The position numbers were made by a program, and so were the translations under genes. Below, in pieces: positions 12,006 through 23,686 of a stretch of 64,000 nucleotides of DNA. The DNA is from Scandinavium goeteborgense. Its GTDB lineage: Bacteria; Pseudomonadota; Gammaproteobacteria; Enterobacterales; Enterobacteriaceae. How positions within the stretch are numbered: position 1 is the first letter of the stretch; every line of letters begins with the position of its first letter. Under the pieces are notes generated by a model, which was given only the letters and a program-made list of their open reading frames with translations, did not search any database and had not been told where the DNA came from. The stretch spans positions 3,825,177 through 3,889,176 of the forward strand of contig NZ_CP054058.1 of NCBI RefSeq assembly GCF_003935895.2, written 5' to 3'.

Positions 12006-13073
12006 TTAAGCCTGAGCTGCCAGGCTTACTGCTTGCGCTACCCGCTCGGTAGCATCCGGGATGGCGGCGGCACGTGCGCGCTCGGCCATCTCCAGCAATG
12101 TCTTTCTGTCCCAGCCCGCAAGGGTGCTGGCCACGGCATCCGCGGTAAACTGCGGCTGCTCAAAAATTTTCGCGGCGCCTGCTTTTTCCAGCGGCAGCGC
12201 ATTCCAGTACTGTTGTCTGTCTTTGTGCTGGAACGGCACAAAAATCGCGGGCAGCCCGGCGGCGGCAATTTCGCTCACCGTCAATGCGCCGGAGCGGCAA
12301 ACCACGACATCGGCCCAGGCGTAAGCTTCGGCCATATCGTCAATAAACTCGGTGACTTTGTGCTGGGGCTGACCGGCATCGGCATACGCCTGCTCCACAG
12401 TCTGCTGCCCACCTTTGCCACTCTGATGCCAGATAGTTACGCTATCGCCCAGCTTTTCGGCGACCTGCGGCATCGTCAGGTTCAATACACGGGCGCCCTG
12501 AGAGCCCCCGACCACCAGTACGCGAATCTCACCTTCACGCCCGGTCAGACGCTGTTCAGGCAGCGGAAGCGCCAGCACGTCAGTGCGTACCGGGTTGCCC
12601 ACCACTTCGGCATTCGGGAATGCACCCGGAAAAGCCTGCATCACGGTTTTGGCAATTTTCGACAACCCTTTGTTGGTCAGTCCGGCAATACCGTTTTGCT
12701 CATGCAGTACCACCGGAATACCCAGCGACCACGCCGCCAGTCCACCCGGACCAGAGACATATCCGCCCATTCCCAGCACTACATCTGGCTGAAAACGCTG
12801 CATAATTGCTCGGGCCTGGCGCCAGGCGTTGAAGATACGTATCGGCGCAAAAAGCATTGCCTTGAGACCTTTTCCACGCAAACCGGAAATCTCAATGAAA
12901 TCAATCTCGATCCCGTGCTTCGGCACTAAGTCCGCTTCCATACGATCAGCGGTACCGAGCCAGCGAATCTGCCAGCCCTGATCCATCAGATGGTGCGCAA
13001 CGGCCAGCCCAGGGAACACGTGTCCGCCAGTACCACCCGCCATCACCATCAACCGCTTAGCCTGACCACTCAT
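12006..13073 (-). CDS. murG: Lipid II synthase MurG (GlcNAc transferase)
   Basis: MurG transfers GlcNAc from UDP-GlcNAc to lipid I on the inner face of the membrane, giving lipid II. The product is 355 residues. The glycine-rich [14 protein letters not shown] loop of the N domain and [10 protein letters not shown] of the C domain are present, as is HEQNGIAG. Its start overlaps the ftsW stop by four bases. Confidence 0.98.
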   Translation of the reverse strand: MSGQAKRLMVMAGGTGGHVFPGLAVAHHLMDQGWQIRWLGTADRMEADLVPKHGIEIDFIEISGLRGKGLKAMLFAPIRIFNAWRQARAIMQRFQPDVVLGMGGYVSGPGGLAAWSLGIPVVLHEQNGIAGLTNKGLSKIAKTVMQAFPGAFPNAEVVGNPVRTDVLALPLPEQRLTGREGEIRVLVVGGSQGARVLNLTMPQVAEKLGDSVTIWHQSGKGGQQTVEQAYADAGQPQHKVTEFIDDMAEAYAWADVVVCRSGALTVSEIAAAGLPAIFVPFQHKDRQQYWNALPLEKAGAAKIFEQPQFTADAVASTLAGWDRKTLLEMAERARAAAIPDATERVAQAVSLAAQA

Positions 13074-14314
13074 CGAACACCCCGTGTAAACGCCTGCGCT
13101 TTTTCCAGACGCGTTTCATAATCAATGCGTAACAAGAACATGATGGCCGTCGACATAATGATCAGACTGGAACCACCGTAACTGATGAGTGGCAGCGTCA
13201 GACCTTTGGTTGGCAGCATACCCGCTGCCGCACCGACGTTAACTAACGCCTGGAAGCTGAACCACACACCAATCGAACATGCGAGGAAACCTGAGAAACG
13301 CTGGTCCATCTCCAGCGCCTTGCGGCCAATGGACATGGCGCGGAAAGCGACGAAGAATACCATTAAAAGCGCAAGGACCACACCGATATAGCCCAGTTCT
13401 TCGCCGATGATGGCGAAGATGAAGTCGGTATGTGCTTCCGGTAAATACTCGAGTTTCTGTACCGAGTTGCCGAGGCCCTGCCCCCACATCTCACCGCGGC
13501 CGAAGGCCATCAGGGATTGCGTCAGCTGGTAACCGCTGCCGAACGGGTCTTCCCACGGGTTCCAGAAGGAGGTGACACGGCGAATACGGTATGGCTCGGC
13601 GAGGATCAGCAGGACAACCGCTGACATCCCCATGCCGATAATCGCGATGAACTGCCAGAGCTTAGCCCCGGCGAGGAACAGCATCGCCAGCGTGGTCACG
13701 AACAGCACGACCACGGTACCGAGGTCCGGCTGCGCCAGCAGTAAGATCGCCAGCACGAATATCACGCCCATCGGTTTTAAGAAGCCGCGCAGGTTGTTAC
13801 GCACCTCATCGCCTTTACGCACCAGGTAGTTCGCGATGTAGCAGAACAGCGACAGCTTGGTAAATTCCGCAGGCTGAATACGCAGCGGGCCAAAGGCAAT
13901 CCAGCGGGATGCACCGTTAACCGAACTACCGACGACCAGTACAATCAACAGCATCGCGATGGCCGTAATCAGCATCGCGGTGCTGTGACGCTGCCAGAAT
14001 GCCATCGGCAAACGCAGCGTGACCAGGCCTAAACAGAACGCCAGCACGATGTACAAACCATCACGCTTAGCAAACAGGAACGGATCGTTCGCCAGACGCT
14101 GACCCACCGGCATTGACGCCGAGGTCACCATAATAAAACCGATCGCCGCCAGGCCCAGAGTCAGCCACAGCAGCATGCGATCGTACATGACCAGGCTGTC
14201 GGTATCCTGCTGCCGGGAGCCCATCACCCAACCTTTTAATGCCGCAAACAGCCACACCAGGATTCCGGATCCCGGCATATGGGGCATTCTCAGGCGTGGG
14301 AAAGATAAACGCAT
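13070..14314 (-). CDS. ftsW: Septal peptidoglycan glycosyltransferase FtsW
   Basis: FtsW is the SEDS-family polymerase that works with FtsI at the septum. The 414-residue product is highly hydrophobic with about ten membrane segments. It shows the SEDS signatures [19 protein letters not shown] and the C-terminal [13 protein letters not shown]. It overlaps murD by one base upstream and murG by four downstream. Confidence 0.98.
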   Translation of the reverse strand: MRLSFPRLRMPHMPGSGILVWLFAALKGWVMGSRQQDTDSLVMYDRMLLWLTLGLAAIGFIMVTSASMPVGQRLANDPFLFAKRDGLYIVLAFCLGLVTLRLPMAFWQRHSTAMLITAIAMLLIVLVVGSSVNGASRWIAFGPLRIQPAEFTKLSLFCYIANYLVRKGDEVRNNLRGFLKPMGVIFVLAILLLAQPDLGTVVVLFVTTLAMLFLAGAKLWQFIAIIGMGMSAVVLLILAEPYRIRRVTSFWNPWEDPFGSGYQLTQSLMAFGRGEMWGQGLGNSVQKLEYLPEAHTDFIFAIIGEELGYIGVVLALLMVFFVAFRAMSIGRKALEMDQRFSGFLACSIGVWFSFQALVNVGAAAGMLPTKGLTLPLISYGGSSLIIMSTAIMFLLRIDYETRLEKAQAFTRGVR

Positions 14315-15630
14315 TAACCAAGCTCCTTCGCCAGGCGGGTAAACACATCCCCGCGCTGTTCAAAATTTTTAAACTGATCCAGGCTGGCACAGGCCGGAGA
14401 GAGCAGAACCATGTCGCCGTGTTTCAGTTGCGGAGCAATCAGACGTATTGCTTCTTCCATTGTTTCAGTACGAACGGCCACGTCAGGACGCAGTTGCGCC
14501 AGCGCATCACCATCACGACCAAAGCACCACAGACGCACGTTGTCGCCTTTCAGCCAGGTCTTCAGCGAAGAGAAATCAGCTGATTTACCGTCGCCGCCCA
14601 GCAGCAGATGCAGCGTGCCGTCAACATGTAGCCCGTTCAGCGCGGCTTCGGTACTGCCGACGTTGGTCGCTTTGGAATCGTTAATCCAACGCACACCGTT
14701 ATGCTCCAGTGCGACCTGGAAACGGTGCGCCAGACCGGTAAACGTGGTCAGCGCTTTCAGACTGCTGGCACGCGGCAGGCCAGCGGCATCTGCCAGAGCC
14801 AGCGCCGCCAGCGCGTTGCTGTAGTTGTGCTGACCTGTCAGTTTCATCTCACGAACGTTCAGGACTTTCTCGCCTTTCACGCGCAGCCAGGTTTCGCCTT
14901 GCTGACGATTGAGGTGATAGTCACCCATGTTGACGCCGAAACTGACGCAGCGCGCATCGGCACCGCGAACCGGCATGGTCAGCGCATCATCAGCGTTCAC
15001 CACACAGGTTTTTGCATTTTCATAGACCCGCAGTTTGGCGGCACGATACTGCTGCAGGCCAAACGGATAGCGATCCATATGATCTTCGGTCACGTTGAGG
15101 ATCGTCGCGGCCACCGCTTCCAGGCTGGAGGTTGTTTCCAGTTGGAAGCTGGAAAGCTCAAGCACGTACAGTTCCCGCGAGACGTCCAGCAGCATTAACG
15201 CAGGCAGGCCGATGTTGCCGCCCACGCCGACGTTCACACCCGCGGCTTTCGCCATTTCACCCACCAGCGTGGTGACGGTGCTTTTACCGTTCGAACCGGT
15301 AATGGCAATAATCGGCGCCTGCGCTTCACGACAGAACAGTTCAATGTCACCCACGATTTCAACGCCCGCATCCGCAGCGGCGCTCAGCGAAGGGTGAGCC
15401 AGAGCCATACCAGGACTGGCGACAATCAAGTCCGCCGCCAGCAGCCAATCATCATTCAGGCCACCGACAAAACACTCAACGTCTTCTGGCAGCTTATCCA
15501 GTCCAGGAGGCGATACACGCGTATCCATCACGCGCGGGGTCACACCCTGCGCGAGGAAGAAATCGACACAGGAAAGCCCGGTCATTCCCAGACCAATGAT
15601 GACGACGTTTTTATCCTGGTAATCAGTCAT
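14314..15630 (-). CDS. murD: UDP-N-acetylmuramoylalanine--D-glutamate ligase MurD
   Basis: MurD adds D-glutamate to UDP-MurNAc-L-Ala. The start at 15630 gives 438 residues, as in E. coli ([15 protein letters not shown]). A second ATG directly upstream at 15633 overlaps the mraY stop (TAATG) and cannot be excluded. The ATP loop [12 protein letters not shown] and the Mur ligase stretch [11 protein letters not shown] are intact. Confidence 0.97.
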   Translation of the reverse strand: MTDYQDKNVVIIGLGMTGLSCVDFFLAQGVTPRVMDTRVSPPGLDKLPEDVECFVGGLNDDWLLAADLIVASPGMALAHPSLSAAADAGVEIVGDIELFCREAQAPIIAITGSNGKSTVTTLVGEMAKAAGVNVGVGGNIGLPALMLLDVSRELYVLELSSFQLETTSSLEAVAATILNVTEDHMDRYPFGLQQYRAAKLRVYENAKTCVVNADDALTMPVRGADARCVSFGVNMGDYHLNRQQGETWLRVKGEKVLNVREMKLTGQHNYSNALAALALADAAGLPRASSLKALTTFTGLAHRFQVALEHNGVRWINDSKATNVGSTEAALNGLHVDGTLHLLLGGDGKSADFSSLKTWLKGDNVRLWCFGRDGDALAQLRPDVAVRTETMEEAIRLIAPQLKHGDMVLLSPACASLDQFKNFEQRGDVFTRLAKELG

Positions 15631-15632
15631 CA

Positions 15633-16715
15633 TTAACGCACCTTCAGCGTGGCCAGGCCAATCAGGACCAGCATCAGCGAGATAATCCAGAAGCGCACGA
15701 TCACGCGCGGTTCCGGCCAGCCTTTCAGCTCATAGTGGTGATGAATTGGCGCCATACGGAAGATGCGCTGACCGCGCAGCTTGAAGGAGCCGACCTGCAA
15801 AATGACCGACAGGGTTTCAACCACAAACACGCCGCCCATGATCAACAACAGGAATTCCTGACGCAGCAGCACGGCGATAATGCCGAGCGCGCCGCCCAAT
15901 GCCAGAGAACCCACGTCGCCCATGAAGACCTGAGCCGGGTAAGTGTTGAACCACAGGAAGCCTAAACCGGCCCCGACGATCGCCGTACAGACAATCACCA
16001 GCTCACCGGCATGGCGCAAATACGGAATGTGCAGATAGTTGGCAAAGTTCATGTTACCGGTCGCCCATGCCACCAGCGCGAAGCCCGCCGCCACGAAGAC
16101 CGTCGGCATGATCGCCAGACCGTCGAGGCCGTCCGTCAGGTTTACCGCATTACCGGTACCAACAATGACGAAGTAGGCCAGCACGATGTAGAAGATGCCG
16201 AGCTGCGGCATGACGTCCTTAAAGAACGGCACAACCAGCTCGGTGGCTGGCGTATCTTTTCCGACCATGTACAGCGCGAAGGCCACGCCCAGCGCAATCA
16301 CCGACATCCAGAAGTATTTCCAGCGGGCAATCAGGCCTTTGGTGTCTTTGCGCACCACTTTGCGGTAGTCATCGACGAAGCCGATGATGCCGTAACCCAC
16401 CAGCACCACCAGCACGCACCAGACGTACGGGTTAGACGGGTAAGCCCACAGCAGAACAGACACCACAATCGCGGTCAGGATCATGATCCCGCCCATGGTT
16501 GGCGTACCGCGTTTACTGAAATGCGACTCTGGGCCGTCGTTACGCACGACCTGGCCAAACGCTAATTTTTGCAGACGGGCGATCATACGCGGGCCCATCC
16601 ACAGGGAGATGAACAGCGCGGTCAGCAGGCTGACGATGGCGCGAAACGTCAGATAGGAAAAGACGTTAAAGCCTGAGTAATACTTGACCAAATGTTCGGC
16701 CAGCCAAACTAACAT
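15633..16715 (-). CDS. mraY: Phospho-MurNAc-pentapeptide transferase MraY
   Basis: MraY attaches phospho-MurNAc-pentapeptide to undecaprenyl phosphate, forming lipid I. It is a 360-residue inner-membrane protein with about ten membrane segments. The catalytic DD pair is in [17 protein letters not shown] binds the substrate, and the [12 protein letters not shown] segment is the family histidine motif. It overlaps murF by seven bases. Confidence 0.98.
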   Translation of the reverse strand: MLVWLAEHLVKYYSGFNVFSYLTFRAIVSLLTALFISLWMGPRMIARLQKLAFGQVVRNDGPESHFSKRGTPTMGGIMILTAIVVSVLLWAYPSNPYVWCVLVVLVGYGIIGFVDDYRKVVRKDTKGLIARWKYFWMSVIALGVAFALYMVGKDTPATELVVPFFKDVMPQLGIFYIVLAYFVIVGTGNAVNLTDGLDGLAIMPTVFVAAGFALVAWATGNMNFANYLHIPYLRHAGELVIVCTAIVGAGLGFLWFNTYPAQVFMGDVGSLALGGALGIIAVLLRQEFLLLIMGGVFVVETLSVILQVGSFKLRGQRIFRMAPIHHHYELKGWPEPRVIVRFWIISLMLVLIGLATLKVR

Positions 16716-18067
16716 GTTCCGTTCTCCTGTAGAGCGCGAACCACCTCTTCCATGGCAGCGCTACGTGAACCTTTCACTAAAATGGTAATGATCTGATGCT
16801 CTTTGATAAGCGTTTTCAGACGTGAAATCGCTGCAGGCTTGTCGGCAAAATGCTCGCCGACGCCGCTGGCATCGCTAATCGTTTTACTGAGGGTGCCGAC
16901 GCTGATGACGCAGTCGATGCCCGCCGCTTTCGCCGCTTCACCCACCTGGTGGTGACAGGCTTCGCTTTCGTCGCCGAGCTCTGCCATGTCACCAACGACC
17001 ATCACGCGGAAGCCTGGCATTTCGGACAGCACCTGCGCCGCCGCAGTCATTGACCCGACGTTGGCATTGTAGGAGTCATCAAGCAGCAGCTGGTTTTCGG
17101 CCAGTTCAATCGGGAACAGACGGCCCGGCACGGCTTTCAACGTGGCGAGACCGGCTTTCACCGCGGCTAAGTCTGCACCGACTGCCATCGTCAGCGCCGC
17201 TGCGGCCAGCGCATTGGCGATATTGTGACGGCCCGGCAGCGGCAGCAGAACGTCGACGTTGCCAACCGGAGTCTGCAACGTGAATTCGGTCCCGTGGCTG
17301 GTGACGTGAATGTTGTTGGCAGTGAAATCACTGTTCGCCGCATTCGGCGAGAAGCGCCACACCTTGCGATCGCCAATCACGCTCTGCCAGTTCAGCCAGT
17401 CGTTATTATCGGCGTTCATAATCGCGATGCCGTTCAGCGGCAGGCCGCTGTAGATTTCGCCTTTCGCTTTAGCAACGCCCCCCAGAGAGCCGAAGCCTTC
17501 CAGATGCGCGGCAGCCAGGTTATTCACCAGCGCGGCTTCAGGACGCGTCAGATCGACGGTCCAGGCAATTTCGCCCTGATGGTTCGCGCCTAATTCAATC
17601 ACTGCAAATTCGTGTTCTTTCGTGAGACGCAGCAGCGTCATTGGCACGCCGATGTCGTTATTCAGATTGCCTGCGGTGTACAGCGTGTTGCCACACTGGC
17701 TGAGAATGGACGCCGCCATCTCTTTCACCGAGGTTTTACCGGAAGAACCGGTTAAGGCGACAACGCGCGTCGGCACCTGCTGACGTACCCAGGCTGCCAG
17801 CTCGCCAAAAGCCAGACGGGTGTCTTCCACCACTACCTGCGGTAAATCACAATCCAGTTTGCGGCTGACCAGCAGAGCGCCTGCGCCAGCGGCTTTGGCC
17901 TGCTCGGCAAAGTCGTGGGCATCGAAACGCTCGCCTTTGAGGGCCACAAACAGACAGCCCGCCGTGATTTTGCGGGTATCGGTGGTCACATCATCAATCG
18001 TGGCATCCTGGCCCAACAGCTCACCGTTGAGGATCTCTGCAATGCGGCTCAGTGGAAGGCTAATCAT
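16709..18067 (-). CDS. murF: UDP-MurNAc-tripeptide--D-Ala-D-Ala ligase MurF
   Basis: MurF adds the D-Ala-D-Ala made by DdlB to the UDP-MurNAc tripeptide, the last cytosolic precursor step. It has 452 residues, as in E. coli. The P-loop is [21 protein letters not shown] and [10 protein letters not shown] are family motifs. It overlaps murE and mraY by a few bases. Confidence 0.98.
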   Translation of the reverse strand: MISLPLSRIAEILNGELLGQDATIDDVTTDTRKITAGCLFVALKGERFDAHDFAEQAKAAGAGALLVSRKLDCDLPQVVVEDTRLAFGELAAWVRQQVPTRVVALTGSSGKTSVKEMAASILSQCGNTLYTAGNLNNDIGVPMTLLRLTKEHEFAVIELGANHQGEIAWTVDLTRPEAALVNNLAAAHLEGFGSLGGVAKAKGEIYSGLPLNGIAIMNADNNDWLNWQSVIGDRKVWRFSPNAANSDFTANNIHVTSHGTEFTLQTPVGNVDVLLPLPGRHNIANALAAAALTMAVGADLAAVKAGLATLKAVPGRLFPIELAENQLLLDDSYNANVGSMTAAAQVLSEMPGFRVMVVGDMAELGDESEACHHQVGEAAKAAGIDCVISVGTLSKTISDASGVGEHFADKPAAISRLKTLIKEHQIITILVKGSRSAAMEEVVRALQENGTC

Positions 18068-19551
18068 GCGACGACTCCCAGCAAACGTGCCGCTGTAACG
18101 CGGTCGGAATAGTCGAGACGGCGATTGCCAACGATTTGGTAGTCTTCGTGACCTTTACCGGCCAGCAGCACGACATCGTTCTCTTTGGCCTGCATGATGG
18201 TGGCGGTCACGGCTTCAGCGCGGCCTTCCATCACTTTCGCCCGGCCTGCGTCGAGCATCCCGGCGAGAATATCGTTGATGATGGCGCGCGGCTCTTCGGT
18301 ACGCGGGTTGTCGTCCGTTACTACGGCGATGTCCGCGAACTGTTCAGCAATAGCGCCCATCAGTGGACGTTTGCCTTTGTCGCGATCGCCGCCGCAGCCA
18401 AACACGCACCACAGCGTTCCGGTGCAGTGCAGTCGCGCGGCTTCGAGCGCTTTTTCCAGGGCGTCCGGCGTGTGGGCATAATCCACCACCACGGTCGGTT
18501 TTCCTGGTGCGCTGAACACTTCCATACGGCCGCAAACCGGCTGCAAACGCCCCGCACATTTCAGCAGGTCAGCCAGTGGGTAATCCAGCGCCAGCAGAGT
18601 CGCCAATGCCAGAAGAAGGTTGCTGACGTTAAACGCGCCCATCAGGCGGCTTTCGATTTCGCCTTCGCCCCAGCTGGAGTCGAAGTGAATGGTCGCTCCG
18701 CTGTCGTGGTAATTCACCGCAGTGGCTTTCAGCCAGCGACCATGACAGTTTGGATTAATATGGTCTTCCATCGACACCGCGACGGCGTCCGGCAGTTTTG
18801 CCAGCCAGCGACGGCCCACTTCGTCATCGGCGTTAATAATCGCCTGACCAAAATGGTGCGTGGAATACAGCATCCACTTCGCCGCTTCGTATTGTTCCAT
18901 GTCGCCGTGGTAATCAAGATGATCGCGGCTGAGGTTGGTAAACACCGAGGCGACAAATTTCAGCGCCGATACGCGATGCTGAACCAGACCGTGAGAGGAC
19001 ACTTCCATCGCCGCAAAAGAGGCACCCTGCCCTGCCAGGCCAGACAGTACATGCTGTACGTCGACCGCAGAACCGGTGGTGTTTTCGGTTGGAATGACTT
19101 TGTCCAGCAGGCCATTGCCCACGGTGCCCATCACGGCGCTGGTTTCACCGAGCAGCTGCGCCCATTGCGCCAGAAGCTGGGTGATAGTCGTTTTGCCGTT
19201 GGTCCCGGTCACGCCGACCAGGCGCAATTGTTCTGAAGGCTGGTTGTAGAAACGCCCCGCCAGGGCGGACAAACGTTCGTTAAGCTGGCTGAGATAGATG
19301 ACCGGTACGCCGTGCATTTCGCGGATTTCGCCATCCGCTGCTTCATCTTTTGCTTCAGCAATAATGGCAGCTACACCTTGCGCTATCGCCTGCGGGATAT
19401 ATCGACGCCCGTCCGCCTGATGACCTAAAACAGCCACAAAGAGGTCGCCCGACGCCGCCACACGGCTGTCGAGTGTCATCTCTCGCAGTACCCGCTCCGG
19501 TGCGTTTGGCACCCACGGAGCAAGAAGGTCGCGCAAATTACGATCTGCCAC
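18064..19551 (-). CDS. murE: UDP-MurNAc-L-Ala-D-Glu--meso-diaminopimelate ligase MurE
   Basis: MurE adds the third peptide residue. The 495-residue product has the P-loop [12 protein letters not shown] and the DNPR motif in [11 protein letters not shown], which specifies meso-diaminopimelate and fits Gram-negative peptidoglycan. Its start overlaps the ftsI end by 14 bases. Confidence 0.98.
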   Translation of the reverse strand: MADRNLRDLLAPWVPNAPERVLREMTLDSRVAASGDLFVAVLGHQADGRRYIPQAIAQGVAAIIAEAKDEAADGEIREMHGVPVIYLSQLNERLSALAGRFYNQPSEQLRLVGVTGTNGKTTITQLLAQWAQLLGETSAVMGTVGNGLLDKVIPTENTTGSAVDVQHVLSGLAGQGASFAAMEVSSHGLVQHRVSALKFVASVFTNLSRDHLDYHGDMEQYEAAKWMLYSTHHFGQAIINADDEVGRRWLAKLPDAVAVSMEDHINPNCHGRWLKATAVNYHDSGATIHFDSSWGEGEIESRLMGAFNVSNLLLALATLLALDYPLADLLKCAGRLQPVCGRMEVFSAPGKPTVVVDYAHTPDALEKALEAARLHCTGTLWCVFGCGGDRDKGKRPLMGAIAEQFADIAVVTDDNPRTEEPRAIINDILAGMLDAGRAKVMEGRAEAVTATIMQAKENDVVLLAGKGHEDYQIVGNRRLDYSDRVTAARLLGVVA

Positions 19552-21304
19552 CTGTTCCCTCGCCTTGATTCGTCACAAATTCACTTTTATCGCCCGTTGC
19601 CAGCGCATCGGGTTCAATGTTCATGGTGCGCAGGACGCCGCCCATGATGGCACCGAACACCGGCGCGGAAACGGCACCGCCGTAATATTTACCTGCCTGC
19701 GGATCGTTGATGACCACCACCAGCGCGAAACGCGGCTGGCTGGCTGGCGCAACGCCCGCGGTGTAAGCAATGTATTTGTTGATGTACTTACCGTCTGGAC
19801 CTACTTTCTTCGCCGTACCGGTTTTAATCGCGATGCGATAACCTTTGATGGCCGCTTTTACGCCGCCGCCGCCGGGCAGCGCCACACTTTCCATCATGTG
19901 AACCACGGTACGTACGATAGGTTCCGGGAAGATACGCTCACCGGGAACCGGGGGATCAACTTTGGTAATCGACAGCGGGCGATAGACCCCGTAGCTGCCA
20001 ATCGTTGCGTAGACTCGCGCTAACTGTAACGGCGTTACCATTAGCCCGTAGCCGAAAGAGAAGGTGGCCCTCTCTATGTCAGACCACCGTTGTTTTTGAG
20101 GATATAAGCCACTGCGTTCTCCGACCAACCCCAAATTGGTCGCTTTTCCCAGTCCAAAGCGTGCGTAAGTATCTACTAACGCTGAGGACGGCATCGCTAA
20201 CGCCAGCTTGGAGACACCGACGTTACTCGACTTCTGTAGTACCCCGGTCAGGGTTAATTCGCTGTAGCGCGCCACGTCTTTGATTTCGTGGCCGTTAATT
20301 CGGTATGGAATGGTGTTCAGAACGGTATTTTCATTGACGATCCCGCGTTGCAGCGCGGTCATCACCACCATCGGTTTAACGGTCGAACCGGGTTCGAACA
20401 CGTCAGTAATGGTGCGGTTACGCATAATGTCTTTCTGCGTACCGGTCAGATTATTCGGGTTGTAGGAGGGGCTATTGGCCATCGCCAGCACTTCACCCGT
20501 GCTGACATCCACCAGTACCGCGCTGCCGGATTCCGCTTTGTTAAACGCCACGGCGTTATTTAATTCGCGATAAACCAGGGCTTGCAGGCGTTCATCAATG
20601 CTTAACGCCAGGTTATGTGCGGCCTGGCTGTCGGTCGAGGAGATATCTTCAATCACGCGACCGTAGCGGTCTTTACGCACGATGCGCTCGCCCGACTGCC
20701 CGGTTAGCCATTTATCAAAGCTCTTTTCGACGCCTTCGATACCCTGGCTGTCCACGTTAGTGAAACCGATAAGGTGAGAGGTTACTTCTCCGGATGGATA
20801 GTAACGACGAGATTCTTCACGGAGATGAATGCCTGGCAGCTTCAGTTTTTTGATGTAGTCGGCCATGTCAGGATTGACCTGACGCGCAAGATAGATAAAG
20901 CGCATACGCGGGTTGGTGTTGATGCGCGCGGCCAGCTGATCGAGCGGCATGTTCAGCGCATCGGCCAACGCCTTCCAGCGGTTATCGATGCTGACGCCGC
21001 CTGCATCATGCAGTTCTTTCGGATCGGCCCAGATAGCCTTCACCGGCACACTCACCGCCAATGGGCGGCCAGAGCGGTCGGTTATCATGCCGCGCGACGT
21101 GGTGACTTCCTGCACGCGCAGGGAGCGCATGTCACCCTGACGCACCAGCATGTCCGGGTTGATTATCTGCAACCATGCTACACGACCCAGCAGGAACGCC
21201 ATCGCCAGCAAAATACAGCCGCAAAGCAACGCAAAACGCCAACTAATAAAGTTGGCCTGTGCTTCCTGACGTTTTGGTTTAAGCGTCTTTGCCGCTGCTT
21301 TCAT
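19538..21304 (-). CDS. ftsI: Septal peptidoglycan transpeptidase FtsI (PBP3)
   Basis: FtsI cross-links septal peptidoglycan together with FtsW. It has 588 residues, exactly as in E. coli. There is a single membrane segment at about 24-40, a class B dimerisation domain, and the transpeptidase motifs STVK (serine 307 by E. coli numbering), SSN and KTGT. The C-terminal tail that Prc trims in E. coli is present. No insertion is seen in the region after the SSN motif. Confidence 0.98.
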   Translation of the reverse strand: MKAAAKTLKPKRQEAQANFISWRFALLCGCILLAMAFLLGRVAWLQIINPDMLVRQGDMRSLRVQEVTTSRGMITDRSGRPLAVSVPVKAIWADPKELHDAGGVSIDNRWKALADALNMPLDQLAARINTNPRMRFIYLARQVNPDMADYIKKLKLPGIHLREESRRYYPSGEVTSHLIGFTNVDSQGIEGVEKSFDKWLTGQSGERIVRKDRYGRVIEDISSTDSQAAHNLALSIDERLQALVYRELNNAVAFNKAESGSAVLVDVSTGEVLAMANSPSYNPNNLTGTQKDIMRNRTITDVFEPGSTVKPMVVMTALQRGIVNENTVLNTIPYRINGHEIKDVARYSELTLTGVLQKSSNVGVSKLALAMPSSALVDTYARFGLGKATNLGLVGERSGLYPQKQRWSDIERATFSFGYGLMVTPLQLARVYATIGSYGVYRPLSITKVDPPVPGERIFPEPIVRTVVHMMESVALPGGGGVKAAIKGYRIAIKTGTAKKVGPDGKYINKYIAYTAGVAPASQPRFALVVVINDPQAGKYYGGAVSAPVFGAIMGGVLRTMNIEPDALATGDKSEFVTNQGEGTGGRS

Positions 21305-21319
21305 GCGTCGTGATAATCC

Positions 21320-21685
21320 TTATTTTTGTACAACGATGTTTTCCTGGGAAGGATCGACATGCTGCATTTGCAGCTTCTCCGTGGCGATCCGCTCAACCCG
21401 GCTATGGTCGCCGAGTGCATTCTCTTCAAGGATCAGGTTACGCCACTCAATATCCAGAGCATCGCGTTCCAGAACCAGCTGTTCACGTTGTGCGGTCAAC
21501 AAACGGGTATGGTGCGCCGTCGTGACCACCGTTATTGCCGACAAAATAATGCAAATGAACAGGCAGAGTGGCAGCTTCCCAAACCGCAAAAGGTCGTCGC
21601 CGATCACGCCAGGCAAGGCATGGCGCTCGTTGCTTCCTAACGACCCTTTCACTTTGCTTAGGGCTTCTGACACTCTGCTGATCAT
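21320..21685 (-). CDS. ftsL: Cell division protein FtsL
   Basis: FtsL is a small bitopic divisome protein that pairs with FtsB and FtsQ. The 121-residue product matches the E. coli length: a cytoplasmic tail, one membrane segment at about 37-57 ([17 protein letters not shown]), then a periplasmic coiled coil with leucine-type heptads ([20 protein letters not shown]). It overlaps the end of rsmH by four bases. Confidence 0.97.
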   Translation of the reverse strand: MISRVSEALSKVKGSLGSNERHALPGVIGDDLLRFGKLPLCLFICIILSAITVVTTAHHTRLLTAQREQLVLERDALDIEWRNLILEENALGDHSRVERIATEKLQMQHVDPSQENIVVQK

Positions 21686-22623
21686 GCGTTCGTCCTCTCT
21701 GCAATACGCAGTACTGAACTACGAGCGCGTGGATTCTCTGCCACTTCTTGTTCGCCCGGCATCAACTTGCCTAGTGCTCGCAGATAGCGGCCACCCAGTT
21801 TCCTGAGTTGCTCTTCGGTCATCGGTAACCCTGCCGGAACCTGCGGACCGCGGCTTTGCTCACGCATAAAGCGTTTCACAATGCGGTCTTCCAGCGAGTG
21901 GAAACTGATGATGGAGAGCCGCCCACCCGGGGCCAGCACGCTGAGCGAGCTTTTTAGCGCCTGCTCTATCTCCTCAAGTTCACTGTTCACCCAGATGCGC
22001 ACCGCCTGGAAAGTACGGGTCGCAGGATGTTTGAATTTGTCTTTCACCGGCATCGCCGCGGCAATGACTTCCGCCAGTTCTTTGGTGCGGGTCATTGGCT
22101 CAATGCGGTTACGCTCAACGATGGCGCGGGCAATACGTTTGCCAAAACGCTCTTCGCCAAAGGTTTTGATAACCCAGGCGATATCGGCTTCTTCTGCGTT
22201 CAGCAGCCACTCGGCTGCGGACTGGCCACGTGAGGGGTCCATACGCATATCCAGCGGTCCGTCACGCATGAAGGAGAAGCCGCGTTCCGCATCGTCAAGC
22301 TGGGGTGAAGAGACACCAAGATCGAGCAGAATGCCGTCGATCTTGCCTGTAAGGCCGCGCTCGCTAACGTAATCAGCCAGCGCAGAAAAAGGTCCATGCA
22401 CAATGGAAAAGCGGGAGTCATCGATGGCATTCGCCACAGCGATAGCTTCTGGATCCCTGTCGATAGCCAACAACTGCCCTTCCGCTCCCAGTTGCAAAAG
22501 GATCAGGCGTGAGTGACCACCACGACCAAAAGTGCCGTCAATATAGATACCGTCAGGACGAATATTCAGACCGTTTACAGCCTCGTCCAGCAGTACCGTT
22601 GTATGTTTAAAATTTTCCATCAT
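21682..22623 (-). CDS. rsmH: 16S rRNA m4C1402 methyltransferase RsmH
   Basis: RsmH (MraW) methylates N4 of C1402 in 16S rRNA. The start [16 protein letters not shown] gives 313 residues, as in E. coli; the frame is open further upstream, but only through the end of mraZ. The S-adenosylmethionine-binding segment is GTFGRGGHS, and [11 protein letters not shown] is a family motif. It begins one base after the mraZ stop. Confidence 0.97.
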   Translation of the reverse strand: MMENFKHTTVLLDEAVNGLNIRPDGIYIDGTFGRGGHSRLILLQLGAEGQLLAIDRDPEAIAVANAIDDSRFSIVHGPFSALADYVSERGLTGKIDGILLDLGVSSPQLDDAERGFSFMRDGPLDMRMDPSRGQSAAEWLLNAEEADIAWVIKTFGEERFGKRIARAIVERNRIEPMTRTKELAEVIAAAMPVKDKFKHPATRTFQAVRIWVNSELEEIEQALKSSLSVLAPGGRLSIISFHSLEDRIVKRFMREQSRGPQVPAGLPMTEEQLRKLGGRYLRALGKLMPGEQEVAENPRARSSVLRIAERTNA

Positions 22624-22624
22624 T

Positions 22625-23083
22625 TTATAAGGACAAGTCCTGCAACCGCTCCGACAATTCTCCAGAGGCGGACTGCTCAGCGTCGATATCTTCCTTGACT
22701 CGTTGATACCAGGTCGTTTCATCCCACAGTTCAAACTTGTTGAACTGTCCGACCAGCATCACTTCTTTGGTCAGTCCGGCGTGTTGCCGTAAAACCGGCG
22801 CAATCAGCAAACGACCGGCGTTGTCCATTTGACATTCGCTGGCATGCCCCAGCAACAGACGCTGTACGCGGCGTTCTGCGGGGTTCATGCTCGACAGTCG
22901 CGACAATTTTTGCTCGATGATTTCCCATTCGGGCAGCGGGTAAAGCAGCAGGCATGGGTGATGGATGTCAATGGTGCACACCAATTGACCAGCAGCGTTC
23001 TCAAGCAGCAAATCCCGGTATCGGGTTGGGACGGCTAAACGCCCCTTGCTGTCGAGATTGACTAACGTAGCTCCACGGAACAT
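22625..23083 (-). CDS. mraZ: Transcriptional regulator MraZ
   Basis: MraZ is the first gene of the division and cell-wall cluster and represses its own promoter. The 152-residue product has two AbrB-like halves with the paired DxxxR motifs DSKGR and DNAGR that shape the DNA-binding face. The frame is open 12 codons upstream, but [11 protein letters not shown] is the family start, and the upstream part falls in the operator. Confidence 0.97.
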   Translation of the reverse strand: MFRGATLVNLDSKGRLAVPTRYRDLLLENAAGQLVCTIDIHHPCLLLYPLPEWEIIEQKLSRLSSMNPAERRVQRLLLGHASECQMDNAGRLLIAPVLRQHAGLTKEVMLVGQFNKFELWDETTWYQRVKEDIDAEQSASGELSERLQDLSL

Positions 23084-23101
23084 GCCAGCCTCACCCCTTT
23101 T

Positions 23102-23126
23102 CTCCACTTTCGCCCACAAATCCCCA
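23102..23126 (-). promoter_or_regulatory. MraZ operator: three spaced repeats
   Basis: On the minus strand, TGGGG, TGGGC and TGGAG occur with exact 5-base spacers (ATTTG, GAAAG) just upstream of mraZ. E. coli MraZ is known to bind TGGGN repeats spaced by five bases in this promoter. The third repeat here is degenerate (TGGAG). Confidence 0.85.
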
Positions 23127-23134
23127 CCTAAAGG

Positions 23135-23164
23135 AGTTTACGGAGCGGAGGAAAAGCTTGTCAA
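23135..23164 (-). promoter_or_regulatory. Main promoter of the mra (division and cell wall) cluster
   Basis: On the minus strand a perfect TTGACA (23159-23164) is followed after 18 bases by TAAACT (23135-23140), just upstream of the MraZ repeats. Position and sequence match the E. coli mraZ promoter, which drives most of the cluster. Confidence 0.85.
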
Positions 23165-23686
23165 GCCAGCACTGATGCCATACGAGTAAGAAAACTCAAT
23201 AATAAGCACCAATATTCGCCTTGATTAATTTCTGTCCAGCGAACGAGGCAAAATAACGTCATGAATAGTGGCGAGAAAAAAACCAACAGGTTCGTAACGT
23301 TTTAGAACAACTCAATTTCACAAAGGTGAAAATATAAAGTGTCAGTTTGCGACGTGCGCGGCATTTTAGGACATTCTCCTCCGCGTTAATAGCCCTTGCT
23401 GGAACTGTTTATGCCAGCCCGGAGCCCTTAAAGCGTGAGGAAATGTGAGAGCGTGAATGAAGTGACTGTTAATTCTGCAAAAGGCGACATGAATGTAACA
23501 AAACAATACAAAAGAAACCGTTCTTTACTTTTCATTAACCTAAATTAATACCGCTGGGCTTGTTTAAAAAGAAAGTTTTATAGTGATTGGAAGAAACTTA
23601 AGGAATTGTCTGAATAAGAATTTTCATCTTTTTCTGGAGGAAAATTAGGAAAGACAATTCCATTCGCTTGCCTTTCCCATTATCGC
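23165..23686. other. Gene-free stretch between cra and mraZ
   Basis: About 520 bases without a convincing gene, AT-rich and full of short A/T runs. It lies upstream of the mra promoter and downstream of cra, both on the minus strand. I see no clear terminator for cra (there is no good stem followed by T's) and no recognised RNA. E. coli has a similarly long gap here. Confidence 0.6.

Noticed and set aside
18136-19236. 366-codon open frame opposite murE
   Set aside because: Antisense shadow of murE with no recognisable domain, no promoter and no ribosome site.
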